Assembly: GCA_933228895.1 (NCBI GenBank)
Contig: OW121851.1
Coordinates: 109,699,271 to 109,763,270, forward strand
Reading direction: 5' to 3'
Length of the DNA stretch: 64,000 nt
Source: Platycnemis pennipes
Lineage: Eukaryota; Arthropoda; Insecta; Odonata; Platycnemididae
The notes under the pieces were generated by a model, which did no database searches, was not told the origin of the DNA, and saw only the letters and a list, made by a program, of their open reading frames with translations. The position numbers were made by a program, and so were the translations under genes. This document shows positions 52,641 to 64,000 of this stretch, piece after piece (the stretch's first letter is position 1; each line of letters starts with the position of its first letter).

Positions 52641-55600
52641 CGCACTCATCACCTTTGGGTTGGACAATCAGGAATTTTGTTGGATTGTAAAATTAATAAT
52701 TAAATTAATGCAATGGGTCATCACCTTTGGGTTGGAAAATCAAGATTGTTGTTGTTCGTAACCATACAGCTATGCTTGTAGACCATTACCTTTTGGATTC
52801 CATCTTTTCGGTGCTCCGTATACACTTAGTATGTGGCCTATTTCAAACTTATCTCTAATTGACAAAAACTTAAAAAAGTAGCCGTTTAGCTCCTGTGGTC
52901 GAGGGTCATTTAAGCCATTGCCGCATGTTCCAACGGCTCTTCCTTAGCCTAATGGAATCTTAAGCTGCTCTCTTGATTGCCCACCCTGATTTTCCCTAAT
53001 GAATTAACGGTCTAGGGCTGGCTGGTCTCCCCGACATCCTTAAGTACCCTTCGTCTGCCTGTCTTCCTCCCGCCCCGACCCTAGGAACCCTTGCCTTGCC
53101 TGTGCCCCGTCAGTCCCAGTGGATTAAGGGGTGTGGAGTTTTGGGTGGAACCTATCTCCTTCGCTCGTCCCAGCCATTGAACGCCCCAGAGACACTTCAC
53201 AAGCAGATTTAAGGATACGTTTTCTTGAGCCTCTCTGGTTAAAGGATGCCCAACGTTGAGGAGGTTAAAATCAGGGAGATAGGAACTACAAGTAGATAAG
53301 ACCTACCCTTCAATTCCCTTGAACAACTGTTAAGGTTAGTATCCATGGCACTTAAAAAGCGGGATTTGTCATACTTTATGGTTGATGTGTTGAGATTTAC
53401 CTCGGACAAGTGATTAGGTTTTTATCCGTGGCAATGCTCTGGGGAATGTATTGACTTATGGGTGACAACGAAGTCAGAATGTGGGTGCTTAGGAAGGATT
53501 AGGCCCCACCTTCTCCTTAGAAAAAATGCGTTCTAAGACATCTAATAGAGACTGAATGTGTATTAAAACATAATTAACAATGAAATCATGCCAAAATTTC
53601 ATCGTAATTACGTCAGTTTATCTGCTTAATGCTATATGAGGGAGGTATGAATGCGTTATATTACCCTGGGAATTGATTTTATGACCAAAACTGGTTCAAA
53701 TTTAACCTATGCAAACTAGCCATCTGTTGATTTGTCGTGATTGTACGCTTTTTTCTGTTTCTTTTAATCATTTTAAAATTGCATTTCATTTTTCATCCCA
53801 CTAATCTAAATTTTAAAAACTATTTTCTCCGTAAGAGTATCCCAAGTAGCAAGCCCGAATGGCCATACCTACAAAGATGTCCACTGGCTTCTAAAATCAG
53901 CTCCCATGCCTTCTCCACTACATTTTAACCTCCTTGTCTGCAACAACCAAATCAAATCCATAATGTTATCAACAATCTAACTTAAGTTTTAGCTTTTGAA
54001 TTGTAATGGAACATAAGTGATAAATTGAAGTTTCCTCTTAGGAAGTACTTAACTTGCTAAAAATATATCAGATTCATGGGGCCCTCTGTATTTCAATAAG
54101 CTAAGGCACATCGCTACATTACGTAGCACCAATGGGGGTGGGGGGGAGGGCGCTCCATAGTTGCAACGTGCAATCAACGGGGAGGGGGGATCCAGCCTTA
54201 CAGTACGTTTGGAAAATGATACCAATGATAAAATTAACTTTTCGGTCCACTAATAACAATCGTGTATATTATAATTAGTGACTAAGGAATAGTATTGAGA
54301 CATAAAATGGTATTTAAAAATATGTCTTCTCCTCCACGGCAGGAAAGGGATCATTGGCAGCGTAACCAAATTAAGGTGGGGGGAGGAGGAGGTAGTTTTA
54401 GAGAATGTTATGCGGCATTAAAGTGGGGAGGGGAAAAAGTGCAAAGTCAGCGTTACGTAATTTATGAATTGCCACATATTCAAAGCTTTTCATCATGGAT
54501 ATAGTTACTTATTCCAGTGGAATTTATCAAATTTAAATTTGGCATTTGAAAATGACGCTGCAGGTGTTAAAAACGATCTGAAAGAATTAGGTGAAATTGT
54601 AATAAGTGCTTTTCTTTTGCAACGCGGTTTAGGAAAAAGTGGATTAGTAGAGATTATGTCTTTTTGGCCAAAATAGCTATTCATACTAAAAAAAGATGTT
54701 CATTAGGCGTTGAAGTGGGTTTTTGCTACTTCGTGACGTATTTAGATAGATAAGTAATGATTCACACCGCTCCTCTCACTCCAAAGGCTAGATCTATCTC
54801 TCTCGTGGTTCCATCAATAACGTCTGACTCGTGAAGATGGAAGGATAGGAGGCAACATGGCTTCACTCCGAATTTGGAGACACGTCTGCAAACGAGAGGG
54901 GAAGATTTTTCTCCTCGGAGACAGAGGATTGATTCTTCGAAGGATACTTTGAAAACAGGCTCTGGCAGAAAGATATTCAATTCTACTTGCAAAACCTCTG
55001 CTACCGATGTTCTAGATGTGAGATTGCTGAGATGGTCGCGTTCTCTGTTGAACTGTTCGGCAGCTACGCCATTCTTTCATACTTTTTTCTCGACCATCTT
55101 TCCATCTCTTCCCGTGCTCCTCATCCCGTGTTAAGATGGAGGTCGGGTCGACGTGGTCTCGCGGACTTGATCTCGCAAAAAATAAAGACATTCGGGTGCT
55201 CCGTCTTACTTCCGAGAGGATATTTTGGAGCCTTTTTCGGAAGATGTCTTTCTCAATTTTTTTTCGGCGTGGGATGGATCTTGGGATCGTACGGCGAGGA
55301 GAATACTATATTCAGCTGCAGTCCGGATTTCAAAAATCTCCTGGGGTTTGAGGCTTGCACTTGACCGTCTGCAGCGTGGTGCTTGACGTGGCTCAACGAA
55401 GCACTTTAAGTTATGTTCAGAATTTAGGTTCAAAGTTCATCCAGCACGTGTAGCCGAGGTTACGCAACCTACTGACTTTACAGTGGAACAATTTTGATGA
55501 TAGAGAATGGAATCGGTGGTATAGAACTTAACCCCGATAGGGTTACCATGTGATATGGTAAGTAAAACAAACTTTGTACTTCTCACACAGATTTAAGGAG

Positions 55601-57329
55601 GTTGGCTCGCGACTGCTTGAGTCAAGTTGTCTGAGGAATCTTATTAATTTAAGTACGAGTATATGCCTGCTAAGTGATCCTTACTTCACAAAGAAAATTA
55701 CCTAAGCTATTGAAAGTCATAAGTATCACAAGAAATGCGATGTAAATCGAAGGATTTCTTTTTTATGATAAATTTAATCAGCTCGACTATGAAGTCAATT
55801 CAGCATTTACTTTAAAGAAATAAATTCATGTACTCAATGAATTTACTAATTTAAAACACCAGAATATTACTATCAAACATTATGTTATAATATTTTTCTG
55901 AAATATGCTTTAATATCTCATAAGTAATGGTATTATTCATACGCCATACATTTTACATAGAGCGACCGCAGCGCCACTTGAAGACAACTAACGCATTTCG
56001 TCTTGGTGGGTTTAGCGAAAAATACGGTGGGTTGATGCCTTTTTTTTCATGTCATTTTATTCCTTGTGAAATTACGCATAAATTATCAGTTTTTTTGCAA
56101 AAATGACATGTCACTATGGTATTTTTAAACGTTATATTCCCATGTGATGGCCATTCTCGCCGTTAATCGTATGTAATTTCAAATGCAATTTGTGCGAAAA
56201 GGAGTATTGGTTGGTATAATTATCTTTACTTTATTAGATAGAGGAACTTTAGTTCTATAAGTGCTGAAAATATAAAAAAATGACATGACTTTCACTTTTC
56301 GGATCAACCTCCTTAAGCAAAGATAAAAGTTGTAAGTTAAATTGTTTAGAAATTTCAAGGCACTCCATTTCACCAAATGTATGTAATTTAAATGATTTGA
56401 AAAATTATAAATCCTCTCTGAATGTTTTTAACGGTTTTAAAATCTGACTTGTACCACTACCCTAATGCCCGCCACAATACCCTCACCGCTAATTATGCCC
56501 CCACTGCTGTCCTTGGTGGAACCTTACTCCCTCCCTCCATCACCTCTTCCCCCCACACCACCATCCCCCTAGCTCCCATCCTAAACTCTCCCTCCCTCTC
56601 GATTTGAGTCCTTCCCCCACTCCTCATAGTAACATATATAAAGCCTTGTGGTGAAATGTTTGGTCAGTTAGCCCCCCTTGAAAATGACGCTTAGCCGTTG
56701 AAATCGATCTGGGAATATATAAAGCTGTGTGGAAAGTACAAATTTTGTTTCATTTACCATGTTTCACGTTCGTAATTCCCACAAAGTATTGCCTTCATCC
56801 ATTAATTTGCCATGTCATGATTTCACTTCTTGAGATTATACATTTTAAATAAAAACTCCTGGGTAAATTTTCGCATCTGAGCGAGGAAATGTATGGCATA
56901 TAGATGTCGCTTATGAATGCGTTACGATTTTGTACCTTATTTTGTATTTTTTAATGCTTTAATGATGGCTCGCAGTGGTACTCATAAATGTAATGGATTC
57001 AATTCTTGTCTATGACATTTTCGGTTCTTAGGTGTGACTTTATGTTTTTAGCTGTTATTTTTACAGTTTTATCTGCATTTCCAATAGCCGCACACACATT
57101 TTTAATCACACACCTAATATATAATAAATAAATTTGTATAATGAAAGTATTTATTTGGTTGGTTACATGTGAACGTGTTGGTTACGTGATGTTTTTGATT
57201 TAGAGAAAGGTTCTACTCTGGTGGAGTACATAAAAATACATCTTAGACGAAAGATGTATTTTTAGGAACTTAGAATTCACCCTTGACTTAAAATGCATGC
57301 ATGCCGCTTTAGCAAAGGCGTGATAGTGG
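52641..57329. other. Noncoding, nothing recognised
   Basis: A G+C-richer block at about 52960-53250 may belong to the LINE remnant. Frames at 54295-55364 overlap in all three phases and show no domain. No gene supported. Confidence 0.35.
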
Positions 57330-57337
57330 CAATAAGG
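57330..57337. repeat. Displaced left duplication of the hAT MITE
   Basis: CAATAAGG, identical to 62780-62787. The LINE inserted between this copy and the MITE it belongs to. Confidence 0.75.
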
Positions 57338-57339
57338 TA
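57333..57339. repeat. LINE target-site duplication, 3' side
   Basis: TAAGGTA, repeated at 61853-61859 on the other side of the LINE. Confidence 0.7.
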
Positions 57340-57835
57340 ATAATAATAATAATGTTTATTGTTCAAGGACCATGTCCTATGGAACATGAATCATTTAACA
57401 AAATTTGACTCTGCAGGAAAAAACAGAATTAAGTACTTGCCTAACTAAATATATAATACAAGTATACAATATAAATACAATACAAGAAATATGCAGCATA
57501 CAATACAAGTATACAATCAAAGGAGAATGATACAGAACAAGAGAAGACATCACAATTTCCCATTTCAAATATCAACAACAGCGGAAAGATGAAGTACCTA
57601 ATAACAATATAAATGTATAAAGTAACTCAATAAAATATGTCAGTGATGTGATTGTACAATTTTACAAAATTAAAGATTACCTTACATTGAATTTTACAAA
57701 ATATTTGACGGTAATAAAGAGAAAAGGAAAAACCTCGATTTGAATACCTAATAATATTAAGTAGTAGATAACATTTATAGATTTCAATGTAACATTGCAA
57801 TGTTGTCTTATTATTATATGATACAACAATAAATT

Positions 57836-60745
57836 TTAATTACAATTGTATTTTTCAAACAAATATGAATACATTTTAATTTTGAACTGATTTAAAGTAT
57901 CACAGTTAATAATGTCGTCCGGTATATTATTCCATATTCTTATAGCAGAATTTAGGGTTGACAATTGGTACACCGTAGTTCTGCAATTTGGAATTTTGAA
58001 TCGTCTTCTAGCTCTTACTGTTCTGCAAGCTTCACTCTGATTACGTATGATCATTTCATACAGATAATCGGGTGTTTTACATGACAAAATTTTGTATACA
58101 AACACAGATAATTGAAAATTTGTTTTCTGTTGAGGTTTCAACCACCGCAACTTAGTGTAAAAAGGAGTGACATGATCCTGGATATGTATATCATATATGT
58201 ATCTAATCATAGAATTTAACAGTGCTTGCAACTTCTTATATAATTCACCCGTTAGGTCAGAAAACACAAGAGAACAATAATCCATATGTGGAACCAACAA
58301 AGTATTAACCAATTTTTTTCGAACCTGTATTGGCATTAGGCGTTTGAATTGTTTGATCTGTGCTAATGTTTTATATACCTTGTTGGAAATAGCAGATACA
58401 TGTTCATTCCACGTTAGCGTGTTGTTGATATTAACCCCTAAGTTTTTTACCATATCTGAATAGCCAATATCAATGCCTTCAACTTTTATTTTCGGTATCC
58501 TATCGTAATTAAGTTTTTTGACATACTTAGCGGTACCAATAATAATAGCTTTAGTTTTTTGAGGGTTAAGTTTTAGTAAATTCGTCCTGGCCCAATCACA
58601 GATATGATTAACATCTTCATTTAATTTTTTAATGGCATTATCGATATTTGTTGGATGACAGTCAAGGTGAATTTGTAAATCGTCTGCGTAGAGGTGATAG
58701 TTCGAGTGGGAGATTGAACGTGGCAAATCTCTTATGAAAATTGAAAATAAGAGGGGACCAAGTATTGAACCCTGAGGCACACCACGTGATACTTCCGAGA
58801 AGCTAGACAGTTTGCCGTCATCTCCTTTTACTGCTTGAGTTCTCTGAGACAAGTAGGAACGGAACCATGTAATCACTGGGATAGAAAATCCCAGTTGGTA
58901 CATTTTATCCAGCAACAAATCGTGATTAACACAATCAAAAGCCTTTGAAAAATCAAAAAGTACAAGAATAGTAACTCTCTTTTGGTCTATTGAGAGACGA
59001 ATTTCTTCAGTAACTCTAATGAGAGTCGTTTGTGTGCTATGTCCCTTTCGAAAACCTGACTGATACTTATCCAGTAAATTATTAGATGATAGGAAATCTA
59101 ATACCGAGTTGTAGACGAATCTCTCAAGTGGTTTAGAGGCGATGGGCAGCAGTGAAATAGGGCGGTAATGAGATAGTTCGGTAGGGTTTCGAATTTTCTT
59201 TATAGGCTTTATAATTGCTCTCTTCCAAGAAACAGGAAAAACGGAAAAGTTTAGTGAGCAATTGTAAATATCAAGCAGTGCCGGAAATATTACACTCATA
59301 ACCATTTTCAGCGTTCTATTATTAATCCCATCATTTCCGGCAGCATTAGACTTGATACAATGGAAACATTTTAACATTATCTCGGGAGTTAGATTGGGGA
59401 AGTAAAACGTATTATTTCCAAATTCATTAACTTTGGACAAGTTGACTCCTGCAGCATTATCACGACAAATGGTAGAACCTGGGGTTGATCCGGGGGTGGT
59501 GTTGACTGATAAGCTGATAAAGTATTCGTTTAATTTGTCCATGGGGACACTGAGTTTACTACCATCATTCCGAGACTTAATCAGTCCAAGCCTTCGAATT
59601 TCGTTCCATATAGTTTTAGAATCCCACTTATCCATAAAACACTGATTATAATGATCTTCCTTAGCCTTTTTCATAATACTTTGCGCCTCATTTCTCAGTT
59701 TTTTGTACTCCTGAAATAGTTCTTTAGATTTACTTCTCGTGTATCTGCGGCGAATTATGTCCCTTTTATTTATGATATTCTTTATTTCCGGAGTAATCCA
59801 TGGACATTGATTTCGCTTCGGAGTAAACCTTTTTAAAGGGGCATGAACATCTAATAATTGATTTAAAATAAGCATTAGGATTGATACCTTGGTATCAACA
59901 GAATTTGTAGTCATGAAGTCTATCCATGGCAAATTATCAAAATCTTCTTGAAAATTATGGAGATCGAATTTACTAAAATCGCGGTAGAAAATTAACTTCT
60001 CTTTGATTTTAGTTACCTTGAAATTAAATTTTATACATATTAAATCGTGGTCAGATAGGAAAGGAACTGGAAATTGACCATGTTCCTTAATTTTAGAAAG
60101 ATCATCTACAATTAATAAATCTAATAAGGTACTTGATGTGGGCCGATGATGAGTCGGATGAGATTGTACTTAAGACAATTTGAACCTGTAACATAGGTTA
60201 TTTATATAATTACTATCGTGCGTTGTTTTTAAAAGATCCGAGTTAAAGTCACCACATATTACTATGTTATTAAAGGACGGAAGGAAGCCTGCGAGTGTGC
60301 ATTCAAAACATTCACTCAAGTAACCTACCTTAGGAGGTCTGTACACAACTCCGAATAGAATCTTTCCAAAAGAGCATGATATTTCAACAAACATAAATTC
60401 TGGCTTAAATTTTTCATTGACGCAGGACAATATCTTTGAATTTAAATCCTCTTTGATATATACACATACTCCTCCACCACTTCGTTCCAACCTGTCGTTA
60501 CGTAACAATGTATAATTTTCCAAATTTACATATTCCGTGGGCATGGATGGTTTCAACCACGACTCGGAAATTGCTATCACATGATAATCACTACGAACAA
60601 AGTGCTTACGAAATTCATCAATATGAGCTGGTAACGACTGAGCCTTTACATGACATATATTCAGGTTTTGATATAAAATACTACTATGAATATTTGAGGT
60701 TACACGCGTCGAGTTAGAATTGTCAGCATTATTATATGTGAGCAC
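57836..60745 (-). pseudogene. LINE ORF2, one in-frame stop
   Basis: The endonuclease part (to 60170) and the reverse transcriptase part are in the same frame and are separated by one TAA at 60172-60170. Endonuclease motifs: ISESWL, VVYRPP, ICGDFNSDLL and, after the stop, LSDHDL. Reverse transcriptase motifs: LSHYRPISLLPI, FDFSKAFDCVNH, SRGVPQGSILGPLLF and LYADDLQ. No RNase H domain follows. No ATG lies at the start of the open frame; the first codons after ORF1 lack one, so ORF2 may begin by reinitiation or its start has mutated. The single stop would make endonuclease and RT parts separately, so the copy is likely dead. Confidence 0.9.
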
Positions 60746-60827
60746 TCCACCTCTTGAACCTCCAAGTTCATGTCATTGCAGGGCATGGAGATCGTCTTCA
60801 GTGCGTAAAAGGAGTCGCTCACTCCCA

Positions 60828-61772
60828 TCATACTCCCTTGCAAATATTTTTTCCCCCTCTGATCCATAAATATTTGAGTTTACCATTCTTTTTAAGCTCT
60901 CTCGCCTTTGAATACACTTTGCGATTTACAACACTGAGTGATTCATTTACATAAATGAGGTTGTCAGGGGAATCACTCAAACCAATGTCTTTTGTTGAAA
61001 AACTTCTTTTTACTTGTCGAGCTTCCAGCATTTCTCGTACTAAATTCGATCTCATGAATCGAACCCGGATGGAAGGGGGTCTACTGTTGGGTTGGTTTGA
61101 ACGGGCCTTAAGTCTGTATACATAATCGACATCACTAGCTTCAATTTTGACCCCAAGGCCCAGCCCAACTTTACAAACAAGGGCCTCCAATACCTCACAA
61201 GACTTAAACGGAATCCCGTGAATTTCTACGACATTCCGTAGAGAGTCCTGCTCCCACGTGTTCAACTGAGCTTCAAGGTTACGGACTCGCTTTAACAAGA
61301 TTTCATTTTCGGCCACCATGCCGTCAAATTTACCATTGATGTTTGATAGTGATTCGTTAATGAGAGAAATAGTTTTGCTATGTTCGTTGATTAAGCATTC
61401 CCAGGTTGATATAACTTTCTTTAGTTCACTTATTTCTTGTTTAATAGAATTTACAAACTCACTTTGGTTTTCCTGGATCACCTTGACGCGATCCAATAAC
61501 TCCTTTAGAATAGGATTGGAAACCTCATGTTGACTCTTGTCGTGGGAAGATCCAGGGTCCAGGGCTTTGATCGGGGTGTCATCACCGCGGGTGGAGCGAC
61601 ACTTCGCTATGCAGGTGGTGCAGTCCCAGGCACGATTTGTGTCCTCCAGTAGCTGCAAATCAGCTTCACTGAGCGAGGCGCAAGCAGGGTGGAACACTTT
61701 TTCACAAGTGCTGCAGGTGACAGTTTTCTGCGTACGCTTAAGAACCTGGCTGCATTGCGAACAGGTAGGCAT
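60828..61772 (-). CDS. LINE ORF1 with PHD finger
   Basis: A 314-aa protein starting MPTCSQC. The first 53 residues form a Cys4-His-Cys3 PHD-type finger (C4, C7, C20, C23, H28, C31, C50, C53). A long coiled coil follows (about 80-165), then a folded region of the RNA-binding ORF1 kind (EIHGIPFKSCEVLEALV, IRVRFMRSNLVREML). This PHD plus coiled coil plus RNA-binding layout is that of CR1/L2 ORF1. It would coat the element RNA. The frame is intact. It ends about 50 bp before the open frame of ORF2. Confidence 0.85.
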   Translation of the reverse strand: MPTCSQCSQVLKRTQKTVTCSTCEKVFHPACASLSEADLQLLEDTNRAWDCTTCIAKCRSTRGDDTPIKALDPGSSHDKSQHEVSNPILKELLDRVKVIQENQSEFVNSIKQEISELKKVISTWECLINEHSKTISLINESLSNINGKFDGMVAENEILLKRVRNLEAQLNTWEQDSLRNVVEIHGIPFKSCEVLEALVCKVGLGLGVKIEASDVDYVYRLKARSNQPNSRPPSIRVRFMRSNLVREMLEARQVKRSFSTKDIGLSDSPDNLIYVNESLSVVNRKVYSKARELKKNGKLKYLWIRGGKNICKGV

Positions 61773-61852
61773 GATGAAAATCACCAAAGGCTAACGGCAC
61801 CAACACCACCTTAAACTCGTCAGCTAACACCACCTTACACTCGAACAAAAAG

Positions 61853-61859
61853 TAAGGTA
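61853..61859. repeat. LINE target-site duplication, 5' side
   Basis: TAAGGTA; its last two bases are also the first two of the hAT MITE. Confidence 0.7.
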
Positions 61860-62779
61860 GGGATGCCACATCGGCTAAAAAACATTGAGTGATCAATGTT
61901 TCAATGTTTATAAAAGTACTCACCACTCACTCATTATTCATCGACAAAAAACATCGATATTTCGATGTATCGAGTTTTTATGCCTTCATATCCGAGGTTA
62001 GGTATTATCATAGAGGTATTATGTATTAGGTAATATGCATCAAAAATTTTGCATCTCTTAAAAAACTTGCAATTTTGAAAATTATTCGGAAATTGGACCT
62101 TATTTAGTAAAATATTGATAAATAATACGCAAATATTTTTCCATTGAATTTATTTTTAAACATAGAAAACATATCTCTGTTTCATAATGAAATAAAGATA
62201 ATTAAACATAATACAACAAAAAACAAATAACACAATAAAGTGGGTGTACCTGTTTCCTAAAAATATTCTAAGCTTGGTAGTATAACAAAAATCTAATTGA
62301 AAAACAGTGGGTTTAAAACGTTTATACCTCCCAGTATCGGTAAGGAACACTCTTTACTTAATATGCAGCGACCCCAACCTACTCCTGTTATCTTGTCCCA
62401 CCAAGTTGAGAGCTGATACAATCCTCTCAGAAGGTACTGATTTAGGCATGGCGGATCATGTTCTTGGAAGGCAACACTGGGATGAAAACATGAACGATTT
62501 TATACCTTCATTTGTTTCCCTACACGCGAAAGATAGATGGTGTAATTAGGGTAGGTTCGTTCGTATTCTTAAAAGGCTTTTGATAATCAGAAAAATGAAT
62601 TATTGGTCAACCAAAAACATTTATGATACCGCTCGTTTCCTAAAACATCGATGCGATGTTGAGTGTTTTGAAAACATCGAGTCGATGTTCCATCGATTGT
62701 CTTACCACTCGATGTTTTCGATGTATCGGCAAAAAAACATCGAGTAGTCCAATACATCGATGTCGATGTGACATCCCTG
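61858..62779. mobile_element. hAT-like MITE
   Basis: A 922-bp noncoding element. The left end TAGGGATGCCACATCGGC and the right end (reverse complement CAGGGATGTCACATCGAC) match at 15 of 18 positions, and C/TAGGG termini with an 8-bp duplication are typical of hAT elements. The right duplication CAATAAGG is at 62780-62787; the left copy is now at 57330-57337. Inside, ACATCGAT-type inverted motifs are frequent near both ends. No transposase. Confidence 0.8.
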
Positions 62780-62787
62780 CAATAAGG
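62780..62787. repeat. hAT MITE target-site duplication, right
   Basis: CAATAAGG, exact partner of 57330-57337. Confidence 0.75.
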
Positions 62788-63159
62788 TTAATTGAGCGTG
62801 CATTGAACACTATACACGTAACCATTCAAAATGGATTGCGAACCAGAAAGAATCTAGCACATACATGTTCACCTAGTAAATAAAGAAGGGAAAATCGTGA
62901 TGCCCCTCTTGTATGAACTGGGAGGACATGGGCATTATCACTTGAGTTGTATTCATAATTCAATTTATCGTATTCAGTGTTTATATTCAGTGTCGGGTGG
63001 TCAAAAATCATCGTATATGCCAAACGAAAGGCATCAAATACTATAATCGTGAATTCAAAACGTTGAAAAAACTGGTAAAGGTATGACTATTTGTTGGAAA
63101 ATGATGATAAAAAGTAGTTTGTGGAATAGGACGACGGTCATCTTATTTTTTACGTGTTC
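62788..63159. other. Noncoding, nothing recognised
   Basis: No gene or repeat identified. Confidence 0.35.
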
Positions 63160-63330
63160 AAATACGTCATCATCATTGGTCAACAATCCTAGGATTGGTT
63201 TGACGCAGCTTTCCACTCGATTCTTCTATCAGCCAACCTTTTCATTGTGACGTAATTCTTCTCTTTTACATTCTTTACAACCTGTTCCATGTATCTCATA
63301 CGAGGCCTGCCTTTTCCAATTCAAATATGT
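63160..63330 (-). mobile_element. RTE-like LINE 3' end, copy 2
   Basis: The minus strand translates as GRPRMRYMEQVVKNV and then, after about 15 residues, RLADRRIEWKAASNQS before a stop. This is the usual C-terminus of RTE-clade reverse transcriptases. It is followed by an AATGATGATGACG tail typical of RTE 3' ends. It is better preserved than the copy at 26868. Confidence 0.65.
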
Positions 63331-64000
63331 GCTCTAATAAAATTAATGTAGTGGCATTGGAATGAGACAATGTGAAAATCATGATGTTATAATTGCAAAT
63401 ATTTGAGTCCTCTGCTCGGGTTAGAAAAGATTTGGAAGAAAATTTTAGGATGAAAATGGGAAAAAGAGAATGAAAGTTAAGATTTTTTAAAACTAGTAAC
63501 TACATGATACGGTGCAATAGCTAACTCCAGATAGGGATCCCAAATTAATTATAAACTTAAGCTGGCAAAATTAAAAAAGGAATAATAGGTGCTGCTTGTG
63601 TACGAAATAAAAAAAAATATTGATGATAAAATATGCCAAAAATATGTTCTGGTTTTTGTCAATGTGGACCATGATTTTAGCGCAATAATCGCATCATCCA
63701 GACATATTATTTTTTAAGCTGAGAGTTTTATTTTTACCTATTCATGTGAAGTCATTGTTTTTAGTTTATTTCTTCAGTTCTATTCTTCTCTTAAGTTTAT
63801 TTTTGAATACCCTAGTACCATTAGAAGTAATGCTTAGATACACATTTTTTCCAACGGCCTTATTTACATCGATAACGCTGCAAACATGTTGCATTTACGC
63901 AAGAAAAGTCAATCATACCCCTAATGAAAGAAATCTTAATGGCTAAATACATAAGTTAGATTGCCAAGACTTGACCCCTCAATAGGTATCACAATCATCA
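63331..64000. other. Noncoding, nothing recognised
   Basis: AT-rich; no gene recognised. Confidence 0.35.

Larger units (their letters stand above)
57340..61852 (-). mobile_element. CR1/L2-like non-LTR retrotransposon
   Basis: A 4.5-kb element on the minus strand with ORF1 (PHD finger), ORF2 (endonuclease and reverse transcriptase, no RNase H), a 3' UTR of about 500 bp and an (ATT)n tail at its 3' end. It is flanked by the 7-bp duplication TAAGGTA. The layout fits the CR1/L2 part of the Jockey superfamily. It looks close to full length and carries a single stop in ORF2. Confidence 0.85.

Noticed and set aside
54295..55433. Cluster of overlapping 60-125-codon frames
   Set aside because: Open in several phases on both strands with no motif; consistent with chance in a G+C-richer patch.

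Overview
The window is about 38% G+C eukaryotic DNA, most likely from an insect or another arthropod. I base this on the mix of tRNA-derived SINEs, CR1/Jockey-like, RNase H-bearing and RTE-like LINE remnants, hAT and PIF/Harbinger-like MITEs, and one complete Polinton/Maverick of the adintovirus type. I recognised no host protein-coding gene. Outside the Polinton the DNA looks like intergenic or intronic sequence full of mobile-element debris. The species cannot be named from the sequence alone.

The centrepiece is an 18.2-kb Polinton (adintovirus-like endogenous virus) at 7726-25934. It is bounded by 46-bp perfect terminal inverted repeats and a perfect 6-bp target-site duplication (GAGAGG). 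Genes from left to right: a + strand unknown gene next to the left TIR; a long minus-strand block made of a degenerate DnaQ-like protein, an unknown basic protein, a second DnaQ-like relative, adenain-type cysteine protease, double-jelly-roll major capsid protein, a pVI/pX-like membrane or core protein, penton-like minor capsid protein, chromodomain integrase, a coiled-coil protein, a small basic protein with a -1 frameshift site, the FtsK/HerA packaging ATPase and protein-primed DNA polymerase B; then a divergent promoter region and a + strand block with a putative SOCS-box zinc protein, dUTPase and a small possible OB-fold protein. The right 3 kb is noncoding: a 154-bp repeat, an A-rich tract, a satellite of eleven 108-bp units, and a G+C-rich subterminal block. 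PolB and integrase would replicate and insert the DNA. MCP, penton, the pVI-like protein, protease and ATPase form a full virion module. dUTPase and the SOCS-box candidate are accessory functions. I saw no stop codon inside any core gene; the only break is at an A8 run that is also a canonical -1 slippery site.

TATA boxes precede the + strand genes, and a duplicated 95-bp block carrying CATAAAAG on the minus strand probably contains the PolB promoter. Three short consensus introns (82, 111 and 81 bp) are predicted in leaders or between genes, so this element appears to use the host splicing machinery.

The right third of the window holds a nested insertion. A 922-bp hAT-like MITE with a perfect 8-bp duplication (CAATAAGG) was split from its left duplication copy by a 4.5-kb CR1/L2-like LINE (57340-61852). 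That LINE is intact except for one in-frame stop. A 233-bp PIF/Harbinger-like MITE with TTA duplications lies at 35971-36203, and several near-perfect short hairpins are scattered between 38 and 51 kb. The remaining stretches (about 0.3-7.7, 26-36, 36-52 and 52.6-57.3 kb) hold SINE and LINE fragments and simple repeats, and otherwise nothing I can assign.
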